A DNA stretch of 64,000 nt from Chara braunii (lineage: Eukaryota; Streptophyta; Charophyceae; Charales; Characeae), in assembly GCA_003427395.1 (NCBI GenBank), contig BFEA01000050.1, positions 441,220 through 505,219 of the forward strand. The letters are read 5' to 3'. A program made the position numbers and the translations under genes. Below the pieces are notes generated by a model, which saw only the letters and a list, made by a program, of their open reading frames with translations, was not told where the DNA came from and did no database searches. Below, piece after piece: positions 54,163-64,000 of this stretch (positions within the stretch are counted from its first letter, which is position 1; each line of letters starts with the position of its first letter).

Positions 54163-54988
54163 GTCAGACATTGTTCCATAAGATAGGATGGCCTGACTGC
54201 TGTGTTTTATCTTTCGAACTGCATTGAGAATCAGACAAGTTCCACAAGATTGGATGGTCTGATTGCTCTGACCTGCAAGGGTTTGACTGTGGTTGGCTTT
54301 CAGGAGCCAAGCATGTTCCATAAGATTGGATGACTTGGTTGCCTTGTTTAGTTGGGTTTTACTCTGTTTCATTAGTTTCTGAGCGAGAAGGTCTGAGCAA
54401 GTTCCATAAGATTGGATGGCTCAGCCTCTTCTTGCTTTTGTTCTGAGGGAGTAACTTTGGTTGGGGGCGAGGCATGTTCCATAAGATTGGATGGCCTTGG
54501 ACTCATGCCACACACAACTGAACCAGAGAAAAACGAACCTGGCAGGGGACTAGACATGTTCCATAAGATTGGATGGTCTGGCCCAATGCCTCGCACATGC
54601 TGAAACCCAAAAGGTTATAATTTGGTTATACTTTATTACTATTCTATCTATGAACGGGCTAGTCAGGCAAGGGTCCCATAAGATTGGATGGTCTGACTAT
54701 AGCTTATCATAAATTGAAGAGAGTATAACTAAGAGTATAATTGAAGGTAACTTTGGGCAGGCTGAGCTTTGTTTCTAAGATGAATGGCTCAGTCTTATGC
54801 CAAGTTTTGAATACTAAGTTCAGAGATATATATATACTTGGATATTAAACAGTTCAGGGCGACTAAGCTTTGTTTCTAAGATGAATGACTTAGTCATATG
54901 TCCAAAGAAAGAGAGAAGTAGTAGTGCAACCTGTTTGTGTATACTTGATGGCAGAATCAGGCATGTTCCATAAGATTGGTTGGCCTGA
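54163..54988 (+). repeat. Array of ten hairpins with conserved loop and variable stems
   Basis: Hairpins at 54163-54197, 54229-54264, 54305-54340, 54393-54424, 54468-54499, 54550-54581, 54660-54699, 54761-54793, 54861-54895 and 54957-54988. The loop is close to ATGTTCCATAAGATTGGATG in eight and TTTGTTTCTAAGATGAATG in two. Arms (GTCAG, AATCAGAC, AGCCAAG, CTGAGC, CGAGGC, CTAGAC, TAGTCAGGC, GCTGAGC, GACTAAG, TCAGGC) all pair with their 3' partners, allowing a few G-U pairs. Spacing is 66-110 bp. An ATGCC-like word follows several of them. Confidence 0.93.
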
Positions 54989-55289
54989 CTTTACGCCCTA
55001 TGTAAGCAGGGTACAAAGGGTTAAAGTATTGAAAGACTATGAACTATTGTCTGTTAATTTGACATTGGGATGACGAGAGGACTTACCTTTGTGGCTTGGC
55101 TTGCATGTGCCTGAGTGAAGCTACTACTTGGTCTGAGTTTCAGTTTGACGGGTAGTTGCTTTAGAGGCTCGCCACGTGCTAGAGCGATAGGCGTTACTCT
55201 CAATTCCTGCATTTTCTGAGCTAAGTTTATTTTACTTAGATCTATTCTCGCATTTTCTGAGATCTTTTGTTATACTTGGCTTTGTATAA

Positions 55290-55600
55290 ATTCTGGTAAG
55301 TTGCTTTCTCTACAGGAAGCGCTGCCAAAATTTTTGCATACCCAAGAAGTTAGTCAAACGTTAACTTTTCAAAGTCCAACTTGTCTAAAGTTCATATATG
55401 ACTTAGTAAAAATTTGAGAAGTTTCCTTTTCTAAAGGGAGTGCTGCCCAAATGTTTGCTAATTCAGGGAGTAAGACAAAATTGGACTTTGAAAAATCAAG
55501 GACTATTTTTGGTTTTATATTCAGGCTGATATAAATTCTGAAAAGACACTTTTCCTACGGGAAGCGCTGCCGAAATTTTCTTAGTTTAAAGGAGATAGAT
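55290..55600 (+). repeat. Tandem motif GGAAGCGCTGCC, about 120-bp period
   Basis: Copies at about 55315, 55436 and 55559 share a CTTTTCTA-like lead and GGRAGYGCTGCCNAAATKTT. A shorter relative (GGGGAGACTCTGCC) is at 55640. Same motif as 11440-11620 in TE1. Confidence 0.8.
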
Positions 55601-55884
55601 TATATTTTGGCAGGTGGCGATTCTGGCAGTCCACTCTGTATAGGGGAGACTCTGCCAAGGTCTACCTTTGCTTTAGGCACTGCTACGTTATATTNNNNNN
55701 NNNNNNNNNNNNNNNNNNNNNNNNNNNNNNNNNNNNNNNNNNNNNNNNNNNNNNNNNNNNNNNNNNNNNNNNNNNNNNNNNNNNNNNNNTGCTACGTTAT
55801 ATTTTGGCAGGTGGCGATTCTGGCAGTCCACTCTGTATAGGGGAGACTCTGCCAAGGTCTACCTTTGCTTTAGGCACTGCTACG
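55600..55884. other. Assembly gap (95 Ns) between identical 88-bp flanks
   Basis: 55600-55687 is repeated at 55797-55884 around Ns at 55695-55789. Either a real tandem repeat or an overlap the assembler failed to merge. Confidence 0.9.
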
Positions 55885-57109
55885 GGTAGATTTAAGCTTA
55901 GTTAGTTAGGTAGATTTTGGAGTGAGATTGTGATTATCCTCCAAGGACTTATAGATTTAGCTTGGGGATTGGTCTGTTATGTGTTACAGGTCCTCTTGAT
56001 CGTTTAATTCAGGATTTGGACTAGTTTCAGCTTTGATCCTACGAGGATCATCTTCTATTATCACTGATAACAGGTCAGTTGTCGATTCGTTGGTTTGCTA
56101 TTCAACTCCAATCCACTCTTATCACTCAACCTAAAGGCTTTAGCCATGTGGTTTGAATTGTTTCATTGTGTTTTCACCCGGACTTTATTGAATGGTCATT
56201 AAACGAAAATATTGAGTATTTATTTTGGGGGAGTTGCACAAGAGTGAGGTTTGTATGGCTAAAGCAAAGGGGTATGAGCATAGAGAATGGTTGAAGTTGA
56301 CCTGGTGTCGTGCGTTGACTTTTGTTGGATCTCTGATGTGATTGCAGGTGTGTTTATGGTTCATACTCTGGATTTGATTGTCTGCGATTACATACATATA
56401 TATGGTTGAGAGGGGTCCCACAATGACTGTGAGAAGTGATCGTCCTATATAAATAAACCTTATATATGTATTTATATATGCCTTGGGTATGCGCGCGACT
56501 TACTGTGATCGTGCGCAAGGGTTAGCCAGATTATGGTTTGATAGAAAAGAGAGATCCCCTTTTATCCTTTGTTTTTTAGAGATTTTTATAGTCGGACGTT
56601 GGTCCTGGGCCCGGATTCAAGGTCCTTGTTCAGGACATCCCAAGCCCTAGACTCTGCAGGGAAGGAATGTGCCCCCGTGCAGAGCCTATTTGTCTTGCCT
56701 ACCGAGACACTCAGACCAAAGGTCGGAGGTCTCGCTGCGGCTGCACGACTATTTCTTCAGCCGTGCAATATCATGATGGATTAGACCCCCACGACATTTC
56801 GAGTCTGACACTTGAGTGTCACTTGAGTGTCACAACCGGTACTTGGATCCACGAGGGACCGCTTTGGTTATAGGCACTACATAGTACGCCATCATTGCGA
56901 CTGCTTGCGTACGCTTGCATTGCGAATCGATATGAGCTAACGCTGTGTCCGCGCGGTTTTATACTAAGTCTCCCGCGCGACGCCTATTCGATTTCCGCGT
57001 CGGAAAGTTATGGGACGGCTACTAAGGGACTAGGAGTGTTGTCGCGTTGTTTGATGCGTGTGTGTGTGTGTGTTTTATTTTTGTGTACGTAGAGTGGTGT
57101 ATGCGTGGT
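55885..57109. other. Non-coding, probably element 3' interior and LTR U3
   Basis: No gene evident. TGTATTTATATATGCC at 56467 could be the start of the LTR ending at 57545, but I have no second copy to confirm. Confidence 0.35.
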
Positions 57110-57545
57110 GAGCGGGATACGTCCTAGTCGACCGACGTCGAGTCGTGCTTGGGACTTCAGCCCCCCAAAATGTCGGTTCGCGTGTGGGTCCGATAGAGGC
57201 GTATTACCGCGCGTACCCCCTATGCTACAGCGAACGAGAAACACCCTCGGCTGGTCCACCTCTGCGATTGCAACTGATTAACTTTCATACTGTGGATTGG
57301 TAGGTGGGCAGGGATACGCCCACTGAAGGGAGGTGACAACTCTCGTAAGGTGGAGGTAAGTCGTGCCTCGCGTAGGCCCTATCCTGTCGTAGGGGCTCGC
57401 GGGAGATATGGCTGGCGCACTCAGCCGGAGCGGCTTGCGGAAGCTTCATATATATTCGCGACGAAGGACTTAAACCAACTCCTGCGTGATGTGGCAGGGA
57501 GGGTCCCGCGTTGCCTCGTGCGGTGCCGGACCGATACGCTCGACA
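57110..57545 (+). repeat. TE1-related LTR (conserved 3' part)
   Basis: Shares with the TE1 LTR, in order, GTCCTAGTCGACCGACGTCG, CTACAGCG.ACGAG, ACCTCTGC.ATTGCA, GGGATACGCCC, GGTAAGT.GTGCCTCGCG, CCTATCCTGTCGTAGGGG, GGCTGGCGCAC.C.GCCGGAGC and the end CGCTCGACA. The left limit is uncertain. The following sequence lacks a clear PBS, so this may be a 3' or solo LTR. Confidence 0.8.
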
Positions 57546-58330
57546 ACGGTGGCTGCTTTGGTGCCCATCATGGTGATGTCACATGGTACTACAACAACAA
57601 TAACCCCAACTGCATCAACAGTGCCTACGACGACGATATCTTATACCATATCAACGCAGCACACAACAACAACAACAATCTCAACAACTTTGATGACACT
57701 TACGACGTTGACATTTACAACATCACTGTCAACAACAATGACTAATGTGACAAACAAATCAACTACATGGAAGGTTTTGCCGATAATGACTACGACGTCA
57801 AAAGGTCAGCAACTCCTACTACACCACTGGTGACCACAGTGAGTATGACTCTGTGTCCTTTTATCTCCCCTAGGTGTGGGATTTTTTCGCGTTCCTTCAA
57901 AATTTTGTTGGGACCGCAGGGCGGATGAGGGTTACTGGTCGAGCCTTCCGCACAGAATAGGATGACACTGATTGGGTATAGCAGCGACGAGAGGTAGGGC
58001 GGGCGAGGCGAGGATGGGTTGTCCCCATGGGAGAGCGGGAGGGATGAGAAAGTTTACGCGGTAGTTTGGGCTGCCACGAGGAGGATATGGGATGTCTATT
58101 GACCCCTTCCTCACCACCCCCCTTTCTACTGTGGATGTCGTAAGTGTTGGTGCGCTCATTAGAATTGAAAGTCTTGTCTAATTACTACCTTCTCGGTGGG
58201 ATTATTGTTGTGTTTAGATTGCTGAATGGAAGACACAGGTCCTTGGGTTTTTTGTGAATTAGTGTTGCAGTGGCGAGATTACAAATGTTGTGCTTAGGTT
58301 TAACTGGGATTATCGATTAAGCCAGGCCCT
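57546..58330. other. Low-complexity ACA-rich sequence, non-coding
   Basis: ACAACAACA-type repeats at about 57589-57740 give Asn- or Thr-rich open frames that are composition artefacts. Nothing else recognised. Confidence 0.5.
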
Positions 58331-58332
58331 GC

Positions 58333-58600
58333 TATGACTTCCCCCCCCCTCTCATGATGTTGAATGGTCCAGGCAGCAGTAAATGAGTGGAGTAGGGCAG
58401 GACGATGATGCTAGGGTTTCGTTGAGCGGCTAATCCACAAACCCTGCTATGACTCCCTCCCCCCCCTCTCGATGTTGAATGATTCATGCAGCAGTTGAAT
58501 GGTCCAGTCAGTGGTAAATGAGTGGAGTAGGGCAGGGCGATGATGCTAGGGTTTCGTTGAGCAGCTAATCCACAGACCCTGCTATGACCTCCCCCCCTCC
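58333..58600 (+). repeat. Tandem repeat, about 110-125 bp
   Basis: Units with CCCTGCTATGAC, GATGTTGAATG, GTAGGGCAG.. and GATGCTAGGGTTTCGTTGAG. Related units at 60324-60590 add TTAATCCCCTCGAGTGAGGG. Confidence 0.8.
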
Positions 58601-58652
58601 TCTCGATGTCGAGTGATGATGAAGAGTAGGGGTTGTAGGGAAGAGGGAGGAT

Positions 58653-60229
58653 GGTTTCTGATGAAGTGTAGTGCTGCGCTTATTGAGGGAGGGTAAGGAT
58701 TGGTGAGTTCAATTGATTTCAACTATTCCTCATCTTGTGAACTATGGGTGGAGGAGGTCGGCTCGTCGTGAGATGAGGAATAGTTGAGGAAGGTGTCCAT
58801 TGTGTGGGTGTGGCTGTTGTTCCCAACCCGCGAACTATGTGGTGGAGGAGGTCTGCTCGTCGGGGGATGAAGAAGAGTAGGGGGTTGGAGGAATGAGGGT
58901 GGATTGTTCATTTGAGTGGTCTTGAAAATGTTTTAGGATTCTGGGTACTTTTTACAACTCACTTTAGGCATCTTCGATGTTGTTATATTCATGGATCTGC
59001 GGTTTTTCGATGCAAGAACAATGCTGGACGGTGCTGGGGGATTTCTCTGTAACCTGTTGATAGCAGGAGCGTGAGGCCTGGTAGAGAGATCTGGGGATGT
59101 CTTGGGGCAGGAATTCCAAAGGAAAAACCAAGGTTTGTTGTCGGGATGATGCTGGCCAGAGCTGGGCGAGTCGTGTTGCCTTGTAACCTACCAGGGTAGG
59201 GGCATGAGGCCTGGAAGAGCTCGGCAGGGAATAAGACAGTGTTAGAGAATTTTAGAGGTTGCTGTTAAGGAGTCCAGGGGTTGTGAGCATTCAATAGTCT
59301 AGCAATAGGCCAACAATTATCTAGGTCTTTCTAAAATTTCCTGTATTTTTTTAATAGTCTTTAGATTGTTCTTAGCCGAAGCCAGGTAATGGCCCTGGAA
59401 TTTCCAACAATTTCTCATGATTTGTATAAACTTACATGTGGTTTCTGATGAAGTGTAGTGTTGCGCTTATTGAGGGAGGGTAAGGATTGGTGAGTTCACC
59501 TGATTTCGGCTATTCCTCATCTTGTGAACGATGGGTGGAGGAGGTCGGCTCGTCGTGAGATGAGGAATAGTTGAGGAAGCTGTCCATTGTGTGGGTGTAG
59601 CTGTTGTTCCCATCCCGCGAACTATGTGGTGGAGGAGGTCGGCTCGTCGAGGGATGAAGAAGAGTAGGGGGTTGGAGGAATGAGGGTGGATTGTTCATTT
59701 GAGTCGTCTTGAAAATGCTTTGGGATTCTGGGTACTTCTTATAACTCACTTTAGGCTTCTTCGATGTTGTTATATTCATGGATCTGCGGTTTTTCGATGC
59801 CAGAACGACGCTGGCCGGTGCTGGGGGGTTTTCTTGTAACCTGTTGATAGCAGGAACGTGAGGCCTGATAGAGAGATCTGGGGATGTCTTGGGGCGAGCA
59901 TTCCAATGAAAAAACAAGGGTTGTTGTCGGGATGACGCTGGCCGGAGCTGGGGCGAGTCGTGTTGCCTTGTAACCTACGAGGGTAGGGGCATGAAGCCTG
60001 AGAGAGCTCGGCAGGGAATAAGACAGTGTTAGAGAATTTTAGAGGTTGTTGTTAAGGAGTCCAGGGGTTCTGAGCATTCAGTAGTCTAGCAATAGGCCAA
60101 CAATTATCTAGGTCTTTCTAAATTTTCCTGTACTTTTTTAATAGTTCTTAGATTGTTCTTAGCCGGAGCCAGGTAATGGCCCTGGTGTTTCCAACAATTT
60201 CCAACGATTTGTATAAACTTACATATACA
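58653..60229 (+). repeat. 787-bp tandem direct duplication
   Basis: GGTTTCTGATGAAGTGTAGTG occurs at 58653 and 59440. The two units stay alignable to ATTTGTATAAACTTACAT (59420-59437, 60208-60225). Each contains the dimeric retroposon body. Confidence 0.85.
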
Positions 60230-60230
60230 T

Positions 60231-60321
60231 GGGACGCTGGGCCCGGTTCCCAGCACGTGCTGCTCCCCACAAATAGATTGGAGCTTTTGTCCCCAACCAA
60301 AAAAAAAAAAAAAAAAAAAAA
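60231..60321 (+). mobile_element. SINE/LINE 3' tail, copy G (no hairpin)
   Basis: The core at 60231-60284 is followed by TTTTGTCCCCAACC and poly(A). Preceded by the dimeric retroposon body, like copy C. Confidence 0.82.
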
Positions 60322-60323
60322 GT

Positions 60324-60768
60324 GATTCATGCAGCAGTAAACGAGTGGCGTCGGGTAGGTTAATGATGCTAGGGTTTTGTTGAGCAGTTAATCCCCTCGA
60401 GTGAGGGCAATCAATGCTGCTCATCAATAAAAATTGAGACCCCTCCCTCGCGATGTTGAATGATTCATGAAGCGGTAAACAAGTGGCGTAGGGCAGGGTG
60501 ATGATGCTAGGGTTTCGTTGACCGGTTAATCCCCTCGAGTGAGGGCAATCAATGTTGCTCATCAGTAAAAAGTGAGACTCTGCGCATATACTACAAATAC
60601 ATGTCTGTTCAAACAAATGATTACAAATGTTCAGGGATGTTGGACCCGTTTTCCAGCAGGTGTTGCTCCCCACCAATAAATGGAGCCTCGCCGACAGTGC
60701 TAGTGGTGTCTGCTTTTATCTGCACCCCTAGCATTAGTTCGGGTTGTTTTTTGTATTAAAAAAAAAAT
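60324..60768 (+). mobile_element. SINE/LINE with 3' tail, copy H
   Basis: Two ~120-bp repeat units (reverse complement of the 28.4-kb family) precede the core at 60634. The hairpin (about 60690-60738) pairs TGCTAGTGGTG with CACCCCTAGCA around TCTGCTTTTATCTG. A-rich end. Confidence 0.82.
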
Positions 60769-61138
60769 TCAATGCGCTGTACGTCTGTTTTTTCTCTTCT
60801 TTTTTGTTTTTTAACCATTTCTCGGTTCAGCCGTGTTCGAGCAAGGCCATACTGATCTTCTCTGTATTCTCCTGCACTCTAGGGAAGATTCATTGGAGGT
60901 ACGCACTGATCTTATCTGTATTCGTCCGCGTTCTAGGGAAGATTCATTCTTATTTTCCACTTTTGGATTGCACTTCGGAAAGTACAGTAGAGAGACGACA
61001 GATGAGCCAAAAGCAGCGCATTTTGGGAGGAGCAGGACACAAGTCGCGCCGTTATCAGAGGTATAACTTTTTTTTTCCCATAACTTTGCTTTTGTTTTCT
61101 TTTTTTTTCTGTTGTTTTTTCCCGTCTTGTCTTCTTCT

Positions 61139-61172
<34 letters not shown>

Positions 61173-61930
61173 CTGGTCGCTCATTTCCGTTTTCAAAACG
61201 AGCGACCGCCGAGGCTGGACCAAGCCTCTACCGACACTACTGATGTTTTCCTTGAATTCAGGAAGTGAATAAAGTATTCCCTTGTAAAGTCTTACAGCCT
61301 CCAGGAGTCTGCTCTTGGAGTCTGCACCTGGCACCAAACTTTCTTTTTTTTTCTTTTTTTTCTTTCAGAACCTCTTGGTTCTGGCTCCTACCATTTTGTG
61401 GGGCAACCGTCCAGTTCCTGTTCCCCCGGCAAGTCAATGGAAAGTACAAAGTTGACCTGGCACCAAACTACAACACTTTTGGATCAGAGGGACACAGTGA
61501 CTCGTCCAGCAAATGAAGGGTGGGGGTAGGGGAATGGGAGGCAGACTTGCCTACTGGAACTGGAAGCTAAGACTGGATGATAGATAGAATTAGGCCCCGA
61601 GACTGTGACAGCAAGGGGCTGTTACATGGGCGAATGGACGGAAACATCAATTTGCCTCCAATTTCCTTAGTACGAGCCATGGGATCGGAGCATGCTATCA
61701 ATCACCCACTTTAGGCTGTCAAGGGGCAAGCAAGTCAGGCTGTTGGGTAATGCCATGCGGTAAATTTTGACCTTTGTAAGAGATCCCTGCAACATACAGT
61801 CACTACAAATATAGCTCTGTTTAAACAAACAACTGCAACAACAACAGCAACAACAACCCCATCTGCCAAGGGCTAGATTCACAAAACTGTTAAAAAATGA
61901 CAACCTCGACACAACATGTGGATAGGGGGG
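60769..61930. other. Non-coding, T-rich
   Basis: Long T run at 61141-61171. TCTAGGGAAGATTCATTCTTAT near 60930 resembles 51670. No gene seen. Confidence 0.5.
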
Positions 61931-61931
61931 A

Positions 61932-62918
61932 TTGGCGCAGGTGAGAGTGGTGGGGGACAAAAAAAATGGCTACTATGCATACGAAACCAGCACACCCGTG
62001 GCCAAGCTTCCGTTCGCTCCGACAGAACGGGAATGGCCAGGCTCCAAACCTATGCACATATGGAACGACACAGTAAAATGGGGAATGCCAAACATCACGT
62101 CAGAGTCAGCCGATCACCCAAACGCTAGCAAACAGATGGGTTTGAGACTCGCCGCTAGAGGTTGAACTGTCACAATCTTTTGACTGGTCCAGATATGTGA
62201 AGATCATGCCCACAAACCATAGGTCTCTGCAGTGGCAGATCTTGCATCGCTACCTCCCCACCCCCGATTGGCTCGTGACTACACCTTACAGGACCCCTCT
62301 ACCCTCGACAAGGCAAATTGGGAGAAATTGACTAGTCATGAATAGATCCGAGGGGAGAGAGAAGGATCAGCGGATACAGGACTGACAATCAACCCAAGGG
62401 AAGGACGACCTGCAAGTCCTCTATGGAAAAGACAAGACCTGGATCAGAGCAACTCAGGTGGCAGATTTGGAATTGCGCTCTCTTAACGTGAACGGGTTGG
62501 CTTCGATAAACCCCCAGAAACGTAAGACAATAATGAAACAAATAAGGGGGGTGGGGGGAAGACATTGGCCTGACCTCATCTGCATTAAAAAAACCCACCT
62601 CACGAATTCCCCGGAACACGTCAGAGCCCACAACCTAATCTGGCCTTACCAAAACATTATGACTCATGCACCGAAGCTGGGATCGACAGAGCTGGAGATC
62701 TGGATCCCCCCCGACTCTCGGGCGGACGTCATCTATTCTGCAATAGATGCGAGAGAAGGGAGATGGACAACTGTTCTCCTCATGCTGAAAGTAGAAATGG
62801 TTTGTGTAGCCAGAAATCTACGGCCCAAATGAAGTAGAGCAACGCAAAATCTTCTTTAAACACATATGGTCTCAGTTATCGCAAGGCATACCGACAATCA
62901 TTGTAGGAGATTTCAATG
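61932..62918 (+). pseudogene. LINE D: C-terminal fragment followed by an endonuclease fragment
   Basis: Around 62218-62270 the translation SLQWQILHRYLPTPDWL matches the C-terminal zinc-finger region of LINE A, upstream of an endonuclease start (62458-62832) with LNVNGLASINPQKRKTIMK and DLICIKKTHL. A GDFNAV motif follows at about 62908-62925 in another phase. The order is reversed relative to one LINE, so two fragments are joined. The catalytic Glu of QETH is Lys here. Interrupted at 62922 by an LTR. Confidence 0.75.
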
Positions 62919-62921
62919 CGG

Positions 62922-63240
62922 TGTCGCGCGCGGTGGTCCCGCACCCCGCTGGGAACGCTGAACCTCACGGTCGTGTCACGCAGGATGTATTCCTGAAAAG
63001 AACCAATCACCACTCCGACCGTGCGCGTGCTATACCTCTCACGACACCCCACGACAGGTCGGGGAGCTTCGAGGTACAACTTACCTCTACCCAAGGGGCT
63101 GTCACCACCCTCAGGTAGGCATATCCCTGCTGAGCTACCGACTCACATGCAAAGGCTTTTACATGCCTTTGTAGAGGTAAGTCGGCCGAGGGCGTTTGCT
63201 CGATCGCTGTAGCATAAAATGGGGTACGCGCGGTAAGACG
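62922..63240 (-). repeat. TE1-related LTR, minus strand (conserved 3' part)
   Basis: On minus it contains CGAGCAAACGCCCTCGGCCG, ACTTACCTCT, a GGTGGTGACAGCCCC loop, GAGGTAAGTTGTACCTCG and an end ...GCGCGCGACA at 62922. It interrupts LINE D within the endonuclease. The left (U3) limit lies above 63240 and is uncertain. Confidence 0.78.
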
Positions 63241-64000
63241 CCTAGAACTGACCCGTTAAATATTTAGGTCGAACTTTTAAAAGGTTGTCTATTTCCGCTA
63301 CTACATAATGTATTATTCAAATATCAATCAACCTGTCTTTCTACCAAGGAGCGTCCTTTCTTTCTTAACAGGTTATGACTTCGCTGAACATCAGAATAAT
63401 ATAGAAGTTAAATTGGACATATGATGAATATGGAAGTATTACCGCCGAGAACTCTTCCCACTTTCACAAGTGTTGTGTGTCCGAGATTCTTCAAAAGACC
63501 AGGTCCAGTTCAATCCGAAATCACGCACAAAACAGACCTGCAGAGAATAATGCAAAGACAGTTTAAATGCCATGCACTAACGACGTCAACCATCATCCAT
63601 TGACTTTGTCCCTCACTTCCCAAACCATGTATGACAGCCTTGTCTTTTCTGAGACGTAAGCCCAGCCCCCTCATATTTCTACAAAGGACCGTTGAGAGTG
63701 ACCAGAACCATTTAGGCAATGACCATAGGTGACAGTTTTACTGACCACAGGGTTTGACTTTAGAGCTGGGTATCAAGTCAAAGGGGAAATTTGAATCGGC
63801 AACAACCGACCTGTTATCGAGAGATAACAAAAAATTTGGATCCTTTTGTAGATCCTTTCCTTCCAATGCAGCAGTAAAATGAGTCTGGACCTGCACACAC
63901 ACAGGTCAACAAAGATTCAACACCCCCACTCGATTTCCCACATATTGAGATCTAAGGGTCAAACCCTTAGACATGGGTAGTGAGCTCCAGGATCGACATC
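63241..64000. other. Unassigned, probably U3 or interior of the minus-strand LTR element
   Basis: No recognisable coding domain. LINE D does not resume before the window ends, so the inserted element likely extends beyond it. Confidence 0.35.

Noticed and set aside
54163-54988. CRISPR-like repeat/spacer layout
   Set aside because: The conserved ~20-nt words are regularly spaced, but the context is a eukaryotic retrotransposon region, spacers vary from about 40 to 80 bp, and the conserved part is a hairpin loop with changing stems, unlike CRISPR repeats. No cas-like gene is present.
57546-57575. Primer-binding site after the 57-kb LTR
   Set aside because: The TGGCTGC/TGGTGCCC words do not match a tRNA 3' end that I can name.
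57350-57833. Asn-rich or Thr-rich ORF (mucin-like)
   Set aside because: ACA-rich low-complexity DNA is open in several frames. No domain, and part overlaps the LTR.
61121-61175. Poly(A) tail of a minus-strand retroposon at the T run
   Set aside because: No recognisable element or target duplication is attached to it.

Overview
The window looks like eukaryotic, repeat-dense nuclear DNA. I recognise no intact host gene, rRNA gene or functional tRNA gene. Almost everything readable is a transposable element or its debris: at least four Ty3/Gypsy-type LTR elements, one long LINE and three LINE fragments, several non-autonomous retroposon families, and one small hAT-like DNA element. Primer-binding sites resembling plant tRNA-Asp and initiator tRNA-Met, together with the style of the gag and pol proteins, suggest a streptophyte, possibly a charophyte alga such as Chara. 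That is an inference from family resemblance, not a proof. Assembly gaps, scattered single Ns and one sequencing-library adapter show that this is a draft scaffold.

Layout. TE1 (1-13958) is a Gypsy element with two ~649-bp LTRs, a tRNA-Asp-like PBS, a broken gag-pol (860-6951) and an unusually long 3' non-coding interior (6952-13307) packed with perfect hairpins. TE1 abuts TE2, a second Gypsy element lacking its 5' end (13959 to at least 20624). The arrangement is best read as TE1 inserted into TE2. TE2 carries protease, RT, RNase H, a PHD-like zinc finger, integrase, and further 3' open frames of unknown function. From 23.1 to 40.5 kb lies a graveyard of LINE and SINE-like copies. LINE A (minus strand, ~28.16-34.06 kb) has endonuclease, RT and C-terminal zinc-finger parts and is split by a 533-bp hAT-like insertion with a perfect 8-bp target duplication. 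Hammerhead-ribozyme motifs sit at 27.05-27.30 and 35.51-35.57 kb. TE4 (40475-48944), a Gypsy element with 10-bp perfect LTR termini and an initiator-Met-like PBS, is inserted in a duplicated SINE-like sequence. Its pol is truncated in RT, and it contains a Nextera mate-pair adapter artefact at 45449-45486. From 49 to 51.3 kb is another LINE copy with a ~1-kb retroposon inserted. From 51.3 to 57.5 kb is non-coding DNA ending in an LTR related to that of TE1, including a tandem array of ten hairpins at 54163-54988. From 58 to 64 kb are tandem duplications, two more SINE tails, a LINE fragment and a minus-strand LTR.

Common theme. Three unrelated element contexts carry hairpins whose stems differ from copy to copy yet stay self-complementary: the 54-kb array, the shared LINE/SINE 3' tail, and the hairpin chains of TE1 and TE4. 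In the first two the loop is conserved while the stem changes. Together with hammerhead motifs and covarying stems in the LTRs, this points to RNA structure as a main functional layer here, and it is what I would follow up first.

The elements do not form a host pathway. The inferred relations are nesting (TE1 in TE2, TE4 in a SINE-like repeat, the hAT-like element and SINEs in LINEs) and parasitism (SINE-like elements sharing the LINE 3' tail, presumably to borrow its reverse transcriptase).
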